Assembly: GCF_017792025.1 (NCBI RefSeq)
Contig: NZ_CP046956.1
Span: forward strand, 2,666,001 to 2,730,000
Source: Sediminibacillus dalangtanensis
Lineage (GTDB): Bacteria; Bacillota; Bacilli; Bacillales; Amphibacillaceae
Length of the DNA: 64,000 nucleotides
Direction of reading: 5' to 3'
The translations under genes and the position numbers were made by a program. Under the pieces are notes generated by a model that saw only the letters and a list, made by a program, of their open reading frames with translations, searched no databases and was not told the origin of the DNA. Below are positions 17,559-25,974 of the stretch, in pieces; position 1 is the first letter of the stretch, and each line of letters begins with the position of its first letter.

Positions 17559-18176
17559 ATGTTGAATAAACAAAAAAGATTCCCATTGCTGTTGGTTGTC
17601 CTCCTCATGGCTTCCGGGTGTGCCACTGGAAACAGGGGGGCTGATCCAGAAGTGGACCGTTCCTTGGGTGGTGCGGAAACCAACAGTGAACAGGGAGCCG
17701 GCAATGTAGATGAAAATGACGTCACCTCGAAGCTAGGCTATGTGCGATATAAAAAAGATGAACTGAACAGTGACGAAGAAAGCAGACAAATGGTCAGCGT
17801 TGATCGAAATAAAATGGCCGATACCATTACCAGGATGATTCTTCGCTATGACGGTTTTGAAGAAGCCGCTACGCTTGTAACCGACGATGAAGTGCTGATT
17901 GCTTATCACAGACCGGAAAACATGGAACGGGAAAAAGCAGCATCCATAGCCAAAAAAACAGCCATGTCGTTAATGCCTAGATACTACGATATCGTTGTCT
18001 CTGACAAGGATGTATCCTTCCAAGAGATCCAAAGCCTGAAGAATTCGTCAACGCTCGATGACGACTACGAAAATACACTCCGCAGTATCATGGAAAGCAT
18101 GAAGGAAGCACCACAAGGTGAAGGCTGGCCTGAAGCCGATGTAAAAGACCGCGATGATAATGCCATGACAGAATAA
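17559..18176 (+). CDS. yutC: YhcN/YlaJ-family sporulation lipoprotein (YutC-like)
   Basis: A signal peptide with the lipobox LMASGC (Cys about residue 21) is followed by a low-complexity linker and the YhcN/YlaJ domain, including ITRMILRYDGFEEAATLVTDDEVLIAY. Family members are lipoproteins of the forespore and spore inner membrane. The ATG follows a CAGGAGGG site. The position between yutD and lytH fits yutC. In B. subtilis, as I recall, lipA follows; here lytH comes directly. Confidence 0.82.
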   Translation: MLNKQKRFPLLLVVLLMASGCATGNRGADPEVDRSLGGAETNSEQGAGNVDENDVTSKLGYVRYKKDELNSDEESRQMVSVDRNKMADTITRMILRYDGFEEAATLVTDDEVLIAYHRPENMEREKAASIAKKTAMSLMPRYYDIVVSDKDVSFQEIQSLKNSSTLDDDYENTLRSIMESMKEAPQGEGWPEADVKDRDDNAMTE

Positions 18177-18189
18177 AACGATAACAGAA

Positions 18190-18225
18190 AGGGATGTTCC
18201 AACAATGGCTTTGGAGCATCCTTTG
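18190..18225 (+). terminator. intrinsic terminator after yutC
   Basis: GGATGTTCCAA pairs with TTGGAGCATCC with one wobble pair, followed by a short T-rich stretch. Confidence 0.6.
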
Positions 18226-18327
18226 CTTTGTGAACCTCCCTGAGAATGTATAAGTTTCCAATTATCTTTCCGGATTACTCGCGCACACTAATACCAGAAA
18301 ACTTTAAAACCAGGGGGGTGAATAACC

Positions 18328-19293
18328 TTGAAATCAAAAATCATTTGCTTTGCCGCACTGTCTCTTTTCTTTTTGTTCTTCTCCGCCTCTGTAACAGCTG
18401 AAGAAAACGCACCAGATGAAAAACAGGCAAAAACGGCGCTTTTCAAAAAGACACAGGCCATTACACACATCCCTTGGTATTACTTTGCTGCAATTGATCA
18501 ATATGAGCATAATATTCAAAAAGAAGAAGATAACACGGAACAACTCATTTCGATCGACATCCCGAACGAACTTTGGTTCGGAGTCAGCAATCCTGGCTTG
18601 ACTTCAGAAGAGATGATCATCGTATCCAACGGTTGGGGACGCGATGGGGATGGGGATGGATTGGCCGAAAAAAACAATGATGAAGATGTTTTGTATTCAA
18701 TGGCCCATTGGATTAATCAATATGGAAACAATAAAGAGGATATTAAAATTGCCCTATGGAATTATTACCAACGGGAATTGACTGTTCAGACAATCATGAG
18801 CATAGCGAAGATATACGAAAAATTCGGCACCATCGCCTTGGATAAAACTGATTTCCCCCTCCCCTTACAGGCCAACTATAGCTACCGAAATACATGGGGA
18901 GACGCCCGCGGTTTCGGCGGCAGGAGAATTCATGAAGGAACCGACATATTTGCAGGCTACGGAGTGCCGGTAAAAGCAACCACCTATGGGGTTGTAGAAA
19001 TGAAAGGCTGGAATAAATACGGAGGCTGGCGGATCGGAATCCGGGACATCCATAACCATTACCACTATTTCGCTCACCTGAACGGTTATGAAAAAGGAAT
19101 AAATGTTGGTGATGTTGTAAAACCAGGAACCGTCATCGGCTCAGTGGGAGCAACGGGATATGGACCACCCGGTACTTCCGGAAAATTCCCTCCACACCTT
19201 CATTACGGAATGTACAAAGACAATGGTTATAGTGAATGGTCTTTCGATCCCTATCCCCATTTAAAAAAATGGGAACGAAACGCCCGAAATTAA
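18328..19293 (+). CDS. lytH: LytH/YunA, sporulation L-Ala-D-Glu endopeptidase (M23)
   Basis: This 321-residue secreted M23 peptidase has an N-terminal signal peptide (1-24), an all-helical middle region and a C-terminal lysostaphin-like domain with zinc ligands H202 and D206 (HEGTD) and H290-x-H292 (HLHYG). B. subtilis LytH (326 residues) trims stem peptides in the spore cortex. The TTG start is supported by GGGGGTG 7 bases before it. It is monocistronic here. Confidence 0.9.
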   Translation: MKSKIICFAALSLFFLFFSASVTAEENAPDEKQAKTALFKKTQAITHIPWYYFAAIDQYEHNIQKEEDNTEQLISIDIPNELWFGVSNPGLTSEEMIIVSNGWGRDGDGDGLAEKNNDEDVLYSMAHWINQYGNNKEDIKIALWNYYQRELTVQTIMSIAKIYEKFGTIALDKTDFPLPLQANYSYRNTWGDARGFGGRRIHEGTDIFAGYGVPVKATTYGVVEMKGWNKYGGWRIGIRDIHNHYHYFAHLNGYEKGINVGDVVKPGTVIGSVGATGYGPPGTSGKFPPHLHYGMYKDNGYSEWSFDPYPHLKKWERNARN

Positions 19294-19442
19294 GTTAAAG
19301 CATAGATAGGCTAAGCAATCTCCGAAAATGCTTCGAAATGGAGGTGCATTGCCACAAAGAGGGTTGCCTAAAGACCTTTAGGAGTAGATACTGAAAAGCC
19401 GGATAACCCCTTCCCTGAGTTTTATCGCTCAAAAAACATCGA

Positions 19443-19473
19443 AAATCCCCTCACCGTGTTGGTAAGGGGATTT
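19443..19473. terminator. terminator between lytH and the NSS transporter operon
   Basis: AAATCCCCTCACC pairs with GGTAAGGGGATTT, with short T runs on both strands. Confidence 0.75.
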
Positions 19474-19482
19474 ATCATGAAC

Positions 19483-19587
19483 TTATTTCGCTTTCGCTAC
19501 TTTCCTTGCATAAAGTATACTGGATATCAATCCGCCCCAGATAACGACAGCACCAATAATCGCCATTGTTATAGCTCCTCCTGACAT
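19483..19587 (-). CDS. MetS-type small subunit of NSS transporter
   Basis: A 34-residue protein starting MSGGAITMAII, with one membrane helix that contains the VIWGGL motif and ends in ARKVAKAK. This fits the tiny MetS subunit that accompanies Met/Ala NSS symporters. Its ATG overlaps the stop of the transporter gene by one base (TAATG). A start at the internal Met8 with AGGAGG upstream is possible, but the GAI motif before it favours the longer form. Confidence 0.8.
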   Translation of the reverse strand: MSGGAITMAIIGAVVIWGGLISSILYARKVAKAK

Positions 19588-21104
19588 TATTGAGCCACCT
19601 CCTTGTCTTCCGATTCACTTGATGAGGTTTCTACTGCTCGATCGGGCCATTTCTTCAAGCTTAGCAAGGCACCGGCAAACATGGCACCAATAGCTACTAC
19701 CCATCCATAATTAAACAAGAAATCAATCGGATATCCTTCATAAGCTTCTGTAACTTCTGTTTTTAAATTCTGCAGCATCATCCAGCCTAAAACGGCAGGT
19801 GTGATAATCCCGAGACATACTCTCCACCAAGCCCCTAGTGGGATATCGGAAACAGAATTGGCATGGTTTTGAAAATCTTTCAATGATTTTGCGAACCAGG
19901 CAATGGCCACTACCTCGAACAAACCAGCAAGGGCTACTCCATAGTTATTGATGAAATGGTCGACGGTATCAAGCAAATTCAATCCGTTCTGCGTCGCAAA
20001 GGCAAGCGAAAGAATCGCTGCAAGGCCTCCGCCAAATAAAACGGCTTTGCCTCGTGATACATTGAATTTCTCCTGGATACCAGCGATATACGTTTCCGAA
20101 ATGGAAATCAAGGAAGATAGGCCCGCCAGTACAAGAGACGCGAAGAACAAAAATCCAAAAAATCCTGCTCCAGGCATTTGGCTGATGATTTCCGGAAACA
20201 CCATAAAAGCAAGACCAACCCCTCCGGTTGCTACATCCGAAACTTCCTGTCCGGATTGGACAGCCATAAAGCCTAATGCGGCAAATACTCCGATACCAGC
20301 CAATAATTCAAAAGACGAGTTGGCGAAACCGGTAATAAACGCATTGTTGGTGATGTCGGACTTTTTCGGTAAATAAGAAGCATATGTGATCATGATTGCA
20401 AACGCGATGGACAAACTAAAGAAAATTTGGCCATAGGCTGCAACCCATACCTGGCCATCGGCAATTGCCGACCAATTTGGTTTGAAGAAAGCATCCAGTC
20501 CTTGCATCGCACCTTCCAAAGTCACTGCTCTGATAACGATGATCAAAAAGATAACAGCCAATGTCGGAATGAAGATTTTATTGGCCACCTCTATACCTTT
20601 TTTAACCCCTCTGCCTAGGAAAAATAAAGCAACAACCCACACAGCGATTAACGGCAATAATACGCTCGGTACCATGGCACCGAAACTGCCCGGATCACCT
20701 AGCTGCAAATAATCTCCAACAAAAAATCCTGTAGCATCTCCACCCCATTGTTGTCCGAAAGAAAAATAAGCATACATAATTGCCCAAGCAATGATAACCG
20801 GATAATAAGTAGAAATGACAAACGAAACAACTACCTGCCACCAGCCAATCCATTCCATGCCTTTACTGATTTTCCTATAGGAGCGCGGTGCAGAGCCCCG
20901 GAACTTATGGCCAATGGTGTATTCCAAAATTAAAAGTGGAATTCCGGCCGTCAACAGTGCAAATAAATATGGAAGGAAAAAAGCGCCCCCTCCGTTTTCA
21001 TACGCTGTATAAGGAAATCGCCAAATATTCCCCAATCCAATAGCCGATCCCATGGCTGCCAGCAGGAAACCTAACCGTGTTCCCCATTGTGACCGATTCT
21101 CCAT
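19587..21104 (-). CDS. NSS-family sodium-dependent amino acid symporter
   Basis: This 505-residue protein has about 11-12 membrane helices and the family signature GSAIGLGNIWRFPYTAYENGG near residues 19-38, where sodium and the substrate amine bind. With the adjoining MetS-type subunit it is most likely a methionine/alanine importer; other amino acids cannot be ruled out. The ATG follows GGGGAGG. The operon has a near-perfect sigma-A promoter and a hairpin in its leader. Confidence 0.9.
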   Translation of the reverse strand: MENRSQWGTRLGFLLAAMGSAIGLGNIWRFPYTAYENGGGAFFLPYLFALLTAGIPLLILEYTIGHKFRGSAPRSYRKISKGMEWIGWWQVVVSFVISTYYPVIIAWAIMYAYFSFGQQWGGDATGFFVGDYLQLGDPGSFGAMVPSVLLPLIAVWVVALFFLGRGVKKGIEVANKIFIPTLAVIFLIIVIRAVTLEGAMQGLDAFFKPNWSAIADGQVWVAAYGQIFFSLSIAFAIMITYASYLPKKSDITNNAFITGFANSSFELLAGIGVFAALGFMAVQSGQEVSDVATGGVGLAFMVFPEIISQMPGAGFFGFLFFASLVLAGLSSLISISETYIAGIQEKFNVSRGKAVLFGGGLAAILSLAFATQNGLNLLDTVDHFINNYGVALAGLFEVVAIAWFAKSLKDFQNHANSVSDIPLGAWWRVCLGIITPAVLGWMMLQNLKTEVTEAYEGYPIDFLFNYGWVVAIGAMFAGALLSLKKWPDRAVETSSSESEDKEVAQ

Positions 21105-21128
21105 GTTTGAACCTCCCCTGTTTTTTTA

Positions 21129-21163
21129 AAAACATTCTCTTTCCATAATTAATGAATGTTTTA
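21129..21163 (-). promoter_or_regulatory. terminator-like hairpin in NSS leader
   Basis: On the minus strand AAAACATTC pairs with GAATGTTTT and is followed by T and A runs immediately upstream of the ribosome site. It could attenuate transcription, but no aptamer is recognised. Confidence 0.35.
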
Positions 21164-21195
21164 AATTTTTATTTTTTTCAGATATTTATGTTTGT

Positions 21196-21225
21196 ATTAT
21201 ATATTAGACAAAACCAGAATGTCAA
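21196..21225 (-). promoter_or_regulatory. consensus sigma-A promoter of NSS operon
   Basis: Perfect TTGACA and TATAAT hexamers are 18 bases apart on the minus strand, about 90 bases before the start codon. Confidence 0.8.
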
Positions 21226-21375
21226 AGGAAGATTTAGGAGAATGGTTCTAGATCTTTTTTACTGGAAGAGTATTCCAATCATAGGAGGTAACTTTAGATT
21301 AGTACGAGGGCTCATCACCCAGACTTGTTAGAAGTGGATCTATAGCAGGATAGCGATGACCCTCTCTCAAAAAAG

Positions 21376-21425
21376 AAAACCGAACGAGTTCGCACGCTTA
21401 CGATTGCGAATTATCGTTCGGTTTT
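21376..21425 (-). terminator. terminator after NhaC gene, ACCGAACGA hairpin family
   Basis: AAAACCGAACGA pairs with TCGTTCGGTTTT; the minus strand continues into CTTTTTT. Similar ACCGAACG hairpins lie at 38194, 38577 and 49087. The 21.23-21.37 kb stretch beside it has no feature I can support. Confidence 0.8.
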
Positions 21426-21464
21426 CACTTTGTTCACTATGCTTTTTTCAGTATCATTTAGCGT

Positions 21465-23027
21465 TTATCTGTTTGAACCGCTTGTTCGATTGTTTTGGTT
21501 GTGAATATAAATTGCTGTTACCAAAACAAGTGCAAGGGTAAGCAATAACGCGATCCATGTCTGGCCAGTAACCCCAAGAACCAGATACCCGATTACCGAT
21601 GCTATAGCCGCAATAAATGCATAGGGCAGCTGGGTCAGGACGTGATCAATATGATTGGAGCCAGCACCAGTCGAAGAAAGAATCGATGTATCGGAAATCG
21701 GTGAACAATGGTCGCCGAACACGGATCCGGCCAACACTGCAGCCATTGCCGGAAGAACGAGTTCGACATCAGTCAATGCTGCAATTTCTGCTGCAATCGG
21801 AAGCATGATGCCAAATGTTCCCCACGATGTCCCAGTAGCCAGAGCCATGAAACCAGCAACAATAAAAATCAGAAACGGAAGGAAAGCTGTATTCAAGGAT
21901 GCTTGCTGAACGAGGTCTGCCAAGTACTCGCCGGTCGCCAGGCTATCTATAATCGAGCCGATCATCCAAGCCAAAACTAAAATATAGATGGCTGGAAGCA
22001 TCGCTTTGATACCCTCCCAGCAAACAATCCCAATACCGGTTTTCGGAGAGTGCTGCATGCTGTACAGTACTGCTGCACCTACGGCTGCTATCACTCCTCC
22101 CCAAAACAGAGAAAGATTGACGTCTGTATTAGCGAAAACGTCCAACACATCAGCTTGTCCCTCCGTGTTATTTACCCCAGTTCCGACCATGAATACAACC
22201 GTAGCGACAACGAGTAAAAGAATCGGTATGATAAGATGGTGAATTTCCCCTCTTTCATTATCTACAAAACTTTTCTCCAAGTCGCCGGCTACCTCTCCTC
22301 GTTCAGGATCCGTCAGTTCTCCGGTTTCTATCGCCCGGTTTTCATGGGTTTTCATCAATCCGATATCTACCTTAAACAATGCCGTCAAGAACACCAGCAA
22401 AAGGGCCGCAAAGGCGTACATATTCAATGGGATCATTGCGACAAATGCTTGCAGAGGACCATACTGCGTCATTTCGTTGGCTGCTAATATACTGCCTAAC
22501 GTACCGATAATATAAGCTCCCCAACTTGAAATCGGCGAGATTACCGTTATCGGAGCAGAAGTAGAGTCGATAAAATAAGCAAGCTTTGCACGGGAAATTC
22601 GATGACGATCTGTCAACGGACGGGCGATTTGACCGACAGCCAGACTGTTGAAGTAATCATCGATGAAAATGATGACCCCAAGTACAGCAGGCATCAACTG
22701 AGCACCTTTTCTTGTTTTTATTTTCCGGATTGCCCATTCTCCGAAGGCCCTGCTTCCACCTGAAGCGGTCAAAAAGGCTGTGACAATTCCTAACAATAGC
22801 AAGAATATCAATAAATATAAATTCCCGGTATTTAATGCGCCATCCGCATAAAAAATGGTTCGGAAAACAAGCCATATTTCTCCAGCGGTTTGCGGCAATG
22901 AAAAATCATGAAGCATGAAAGCTCCGATTAACACACCTGCCCCTAATGACAGCAGTACTTTTCTTGTGGCTAATACAAGCACAAGCATCAGCAGGGCAGG
23001 AATCAATGAATAAATTGTTCCTTCCAT
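21465..23027 (-). CDS. NhaC-family transporter, probable lysine importer/exchanger
   Basis: This 520-residue membrane protein has about 12 helices and belongs to the NhaC Na+/H+ antiporter superfamily (FIDDYFNSLAVG and DHCSPISDTSILSSTGAGSN are typical). The leader carries a complete lysine riboswitch with terminator, which points to lysine as substrate rather than simple Na+/H+ exchange; I recall a predicted NhaC-type lysine transporter (LysW) from comparative genomics. The start ATG has a GGAGGT site 8-9 bases upstream. Transport of lysine is inferred from regulation only. Confidence 0.82.
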   Translation of the reverse strand: MEGTIYSLIPALLMLVLVLATRKVLLSLGAGVLIGAFMLHDFSLPQTAGEIWLVFRTIFYADGALNTGNLYLLIFLLLLGIVTAFLTASGGSRAFGEWAIRKIKTRKGAQLMPAVLGVIIFIDDYFNSLAVGQIARPLTDRHRISRAKLAYFIDSTSAPITVISPISSWGAYIIGTLGSILAANEMTQYGPLQAFVAMIPLNMYAFAALLLVFLTALFKVDIGLMKTHENRAIETGELTDPERGEVAGDLEKSFVDNERGEIHHLIIPILLLVVATVVFMVGTGVNNTEGQADVLDVFANTDVNLSLFWGGVIAAVGAAVLYSMQHSPKTGIGIVCWEGIKAMLPAIYILVLAWMIGSIIDSLATGEYLADLVQQASLNTAFLPFLIFIVAGFMALATGTSWGTFGIMLPIAAEIAALTDVELVLPAMAAVLAGSVFGDHCSPISDTSILSSTGAGSNHIDHVLTQLPYAFIAAIASVIGYLVLGVTGQTWIALLLTLALVLVTAIYIHNQNNRTSGSNR

Positions 23028-23109
23028 GTTGTACCTCCATTACTTTTTGGTGATGGAAATGAATGGATCGACATGCTGAAGAAAAAATGAGGAAAACCTG
23101 TCTGGTCAT

Positions 23110-23191
23110 ACGCAAGGTAAGTGAAGGCATCTGGGCAATTGGTATTGCCAATAAAGGAATCGGCCTGATGTGATCCCACTTCACCTTGCGT
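23110..23191 (-). ncRNA. long imperfect hairpin in NhaC mRNA leader
   Basis: ACGCAAGG and CCTTGCGT close an 82-base structure with an inner CATC/GATG pairing and a GGCAAT-loop-ATTGCC tip. It lies between the lysine riboswitch terminator and the start codon. I do not recognise it as a known RNA family. Confidence 0.45.
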
Positions 23192-23231
23192 TATATAATT
23201 ACTTTCAAACAAGAAATGTGTCTTTAAACAG

Positions 23232-23267
23232 AAAAAAGCAGTGATAGAAAATAACCTATCACTGCTT
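23232..23267 (-). terminator. lysine riboswitch expression-platform terminator
   Basis: AGCAGTGATA pairs with TATCACTGCT and is followed by six Ts on the minus strand, the terminator expected when lysine is bound. Confidence 0.85.
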
Positions 23268-23296
23268 CTGTAAGCAATTCTGTTATCCTCCATTTC

Positions 23297-23490
23297 GATC
23301 AGTAGCCCTTCATGCTATTCTTTCCAGACATGACAGTATTATCCCTGTTCGACATAATACCAGTAATAAGGGGCTGACACTCCCTTATACTTCGGCAAAC
23401 AGGCCTTTCACCAATCTTCCCAGTTATCATCCTCCAAAAGGATACTGATCCTGTCTGCACCTCTACCTCACCGATCTGATAAGGTCTCGC
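23297..23490 (-). promoter_or_regulatory. lysine riboswitch (L box) aptamer
   Basis: The minus strand shows the conserved L-box blocks in order: GAGGTAGAGGTGC, ATCAGTA, GAAGATTGGTGAAAGGC, GCCGAAGT, ACTGTCA and GGGCTACTGATC. With the terminator at 23232 it should shut off the NhaC-type transporter gene when lysine is plentiful. Confidence 0.93.
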
Positions 23491-23507
23491 TATTCAATTC
23501 CTCGTAT

Positions 23508-23536
23508 ATTGTACCAGTGGCCGGCTTCTATTGCAA
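23508..23536 (-). promoter_or_regulatory. promoter of lysine riboswitch leader
   Basis: On the minus strand TTGCAA and TACAAT are 17 bases apart; the -35 overlaps the yunB stop codon region. Confidence 0.7.
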
Positions 23537-24313
23537 GGGTTCCATTGGAATCGAGAGTTGCGGCGATTCTCCGCCACCATTTCCATTGTAATAATATGGT
23601 ACATCAAAGCTGACTACCCGATCATCGATCTTTATCTTTGAATTAATTTGTGTCGTTTTGGTTTGAAATGGAACAACCACTCGCAGGCTTACTTCCATTT
23701 CTACATACAAAGCGAAGTACACATTATTGATCCCCAGTTCTTCCCGCTCCATGATTGGTTCCGACTGGACATCACCAATCACTTCTATATTGACAGGAAT
23801 ATCAGGTCCCAGATTTGCCAATAAAGGGATGCCTAGCGCCTGGCCGACCGGGATTTGTATTAAGGTCGGTTCTTCTTTGACCGATTCGATTGAAGGCTTT
23901 TCTTCCGGTTCCAATTCCACATCAAGGGTACTTCCCGGATCAGGAACCTGTCCTTTTTCCAAGAGTTTTAAAAAATTTTGCACGCGATTGGTCGTATTCC
24001 GTACCACTCGATTGGTAACAACGGAATTCCAGCCTACCGATACGGCATTCCCTTCATTGTCGACCTTTTCCTGAATCAATTCATCGTATTCCAAATCATC
24101 GGCGATTTTTTTGCTAACTGCTTCGTTAATCGCCATTCTGGCATATTGCCGGGCCCTTGTTTCCGCAATATCCATCAGCGTAGGTTCAAGCCCGCGGTTG
24201 ATGATCAAAATACTGACAAAGGAGGATATCGTAAAAAAGACAATTGTAACCACCAATACATGACGAAACGGAGGCGGTGTCATATGGCTCTTGAAGTTCC
24301 TATTTTTTTTCAA
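23528..24313 (-). CDS. yunB: sporulation protein YunB
   Basis: This 261-residue protein has one N-terminal membrane helix (about residues 18-40) and a large extracytoplasmic domain, the architecture of YunB, a mother-cell sporulation protein made in B. subtilis under sigma-E as I recall. The TTG start is supported by GAGGGGG 8 bases upstream. B. subtilis YunB is similar in length. Confidence 0.88.
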   Translation of the reverse strand: MKKNRNFKSHMTPPPFRHVLVVTIVFFTISSFVSILIINRGLEPTLMDIAETRARQYARMAINEAVSKKIADDLEYDELIQEKVDNEGNAVSVGWNSVVTNRVVRNTTNRVQNFLKLLEKGQVPDPGSTLDVELEPEEKPSIESVKEEPTLIQIPVGQALGIPLLANLGPDIPVNIEVIGDVQSEPIMEREELGINNVYFALYVEMEVSLRVVVPFQTKTTQINSKIKIDDRVVSFDVPYYYNGNGGGESPQLSIPMEPLQ

Positions 24314-24373
24314 TATAAATACCCCCTCAAAAAAACATATGCTTTTAAGCAGGAGGTTAGAATTTTTACTATA

Positions 24374-25474
24374 TTAACTTTTTGCCAAGTCTGTCGCAAA
24401 ACAGGAGGTGACCATCAGGTTCAAATGTTCCGCAAGATCTATTTCGTAAGGAACCGATACAGCATGACCGTCTTCCTCCAAGATGCGAATCACCGGGCGT
24501 TCACATAGCTGCTGATTTTGTTTTGCCACGATACCGGCTCTTCCATCGCTGAGTTCGACCATCAATCCAGTTGGATAAACGGCGATTGTCCGGCGGAAGG
24601 CCTCCACCAACTCACGATCGAACAAGTCTCCAGCACCAGCATATAATACTTCCAGCCCTTCATGCGGAAGCATCGCATCACGATATACTCTGTTGCTGGT
24701 AACGGCATCGAATACGTCCGCTATACCGATCAATTTAGCGTGTGGATGGATGTCTTTTTCCGTAAGACCGCGGGGATACCCCGATCCATTCAGTCTTTCG
24801 TGATGTTGAAAAGCGCAGTGTGCTGCAAGCAAAGGGATGTTGTGATTATTTCGTAAAAATTCGAAGCCAATATCTGTGTGCCCTTTTATGATTTCAAATT
24901 CCATTTCAGAAAGGCTACCTTGCTTTTGCAGAATTTCCTGTGGAATAAACATTTTGCCCACGTCATGAAGCATTGCCCCCAGTCCGATTTCCTCCATCTT
25001 CGAACGCGACATTCCAAGCTCCGTTGCCAAAGCCAGCGAATAGATTGTCACATTGAGTGAATGAGAAAACACATAGTTATCGGTCAGAAAAACATCTGAC
25101 AAAATGGAAACCACCTGGTCCGCCTGTTGTATCTCATCCATAAGACTTCCAACCATATCAGCCATTTGTTTCCCCGTTTTTTCGAATACAAACGAATTTT
25201 TCCCGATGCCTTGGCTTTGAAAATCCGAAAAAGAATGCTTGATCGTTTGATAAGCTTCCATTCGCAGTTTTTCGGGAATCGGAGTCGAAATGTTGATATC
25301 CTCCGTTAAGGAATCTTTGATATGTACATAGGTTATGTTATATTTTTGCAGTCTTTTCAACATGCGTTGTGTCAGACTTACATCTTCTTGAATCAATATC
25401 TGTCCGTTTTCGTTATATATTGCTTTGGCAAGCTTCGTTCCGGGTTCAATTGATTTGGTTGCTGCAATTCTCAT
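24374..25474 (-). CDS. HD-GYP domain cyclic-di-GMP phosphodiesterase
   Basis: This 366-residue protein has a short N-terminal domain (1-60) shared with the HD-GYP protein encoded near 50 kb, a helical linker, and an HD-GYP domain with all metal-binding positions: H138, H170-D171, H199, H224-H225 and GYP 232-234. It should hydrolyse c-di-GMP to pGpG/GMP. There are no membrane helices, so it is cytoplasmic. The ATG has a TAGGAG site. B. subtilis uses an EAL enzyme instead, so this gene is an addition to the yunB-yunC interval. Confidence 0.88.
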   Translation of the reverse strand: MRIAATKSIEPGTKLAKAIYNENGQILIQEDVSLTQRMLKRLQKYNITYVHIKDSLTEDINISTPIPEKLRMEAYQTIKHSFSDFQSQGIGKNSFVFEKTGKQMADMVGSLMDEIQQADQVVSILSDVFLTDNYVFSHSLNVTIYSLALATELGMSRSKMEEIGLGAMLHDVGKMFIPQEILQKQGSLSEMEFEIIKGHTDIGFEFLRNNHNIPLLAAHCAFQHHERLNGSGYPRGLTEKDIHPHAKLIGIADVFDAVTSNRVYRDAMLPHEGLEVLYAGAGDLFDRELVEAFRRTIAVYPTGLMVELSDGRAGIVAKQNQQLCERPVIRILEEDGHAVSVPYEIDLAEHLNLMVTSCFATDLAKS

Positions 25475-25535
25475 ATCTATCTCCTAACCGCACCATTTTG
25501 AATGAAACAGCTGATCCCTTGTATAGACAACAAGA

Positions 25536-25564
25536 AAATCCTCTATTTAGAGTATAGAGGATTT
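25536..25564 (-). terminator. hairpin between yunC and HD-GYP gene
   Basis: AAATCCTCTAT pairs with ATAGAGGATTT. No U run follows on the minus strand, so it may be a weak terminator or a structure near the HD-GYP promoter. Confidence 0.45.
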
Positions 25565-25608
25565 ATAGGAGAAATCAAACTAAATTTGTAGGAAATTGTC
25601 TAATTTTT

Positions 25609-25923
25609 TCAGTCGGCCGGTTCGGCAATTTTCAGTAAAGCTTCCTTCCCGGTCATCCCCACTTGCCAGCCTTTTTCCCTGGATGCATTCGTCACTTTCT
25701 CCAATGGAGCGTCAAGCAATTGGTCAATTGTCTTGACTCCTACTGCCCGGGCAGCTATCACTTTTCGATCTGCCAACTTTTCGCTTAACAAATCGACGTC
25801 CAGAGCGCCGCACATAATATATCCGGTATCATTCGAAACAATCAATAGATTGGTCTTCGGCAATTCCACACGAATCGCCGTAAAAGGAACATCTTCAATA
25901 AAAACAGGCTTAATGGAAATCAT
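25609..25923 (-). CDS. yunC: YunC family protein (DUF1805)
   Basis: This 104-residue protein contains the DUF1805 features LLIVSNDTGYIMCGALDVD and RAVGVKTIDQLLDAPL. Its function is unknown. The internal ATG (MISIKP) is chosen because GGGAGTG lies 9 bases upstream. It is the last gene of yunE-yunD-yunC. Confidence 0.85.
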   Translation of the reverse strand: MISIKPVFIEDVPFTAIRVELPKTNLLIVSNDTGYIMCGALDVDLLSEKLADRKVIAARAVGVKTIDQLLDAPLEKVTNASREKGWQVGMTGKEALLKIAEPAD

Positions 25924-25974
25924 AAGATGCCACACTCCCTTCACCATACTATATGGATTTCAGGAGGATATGTG

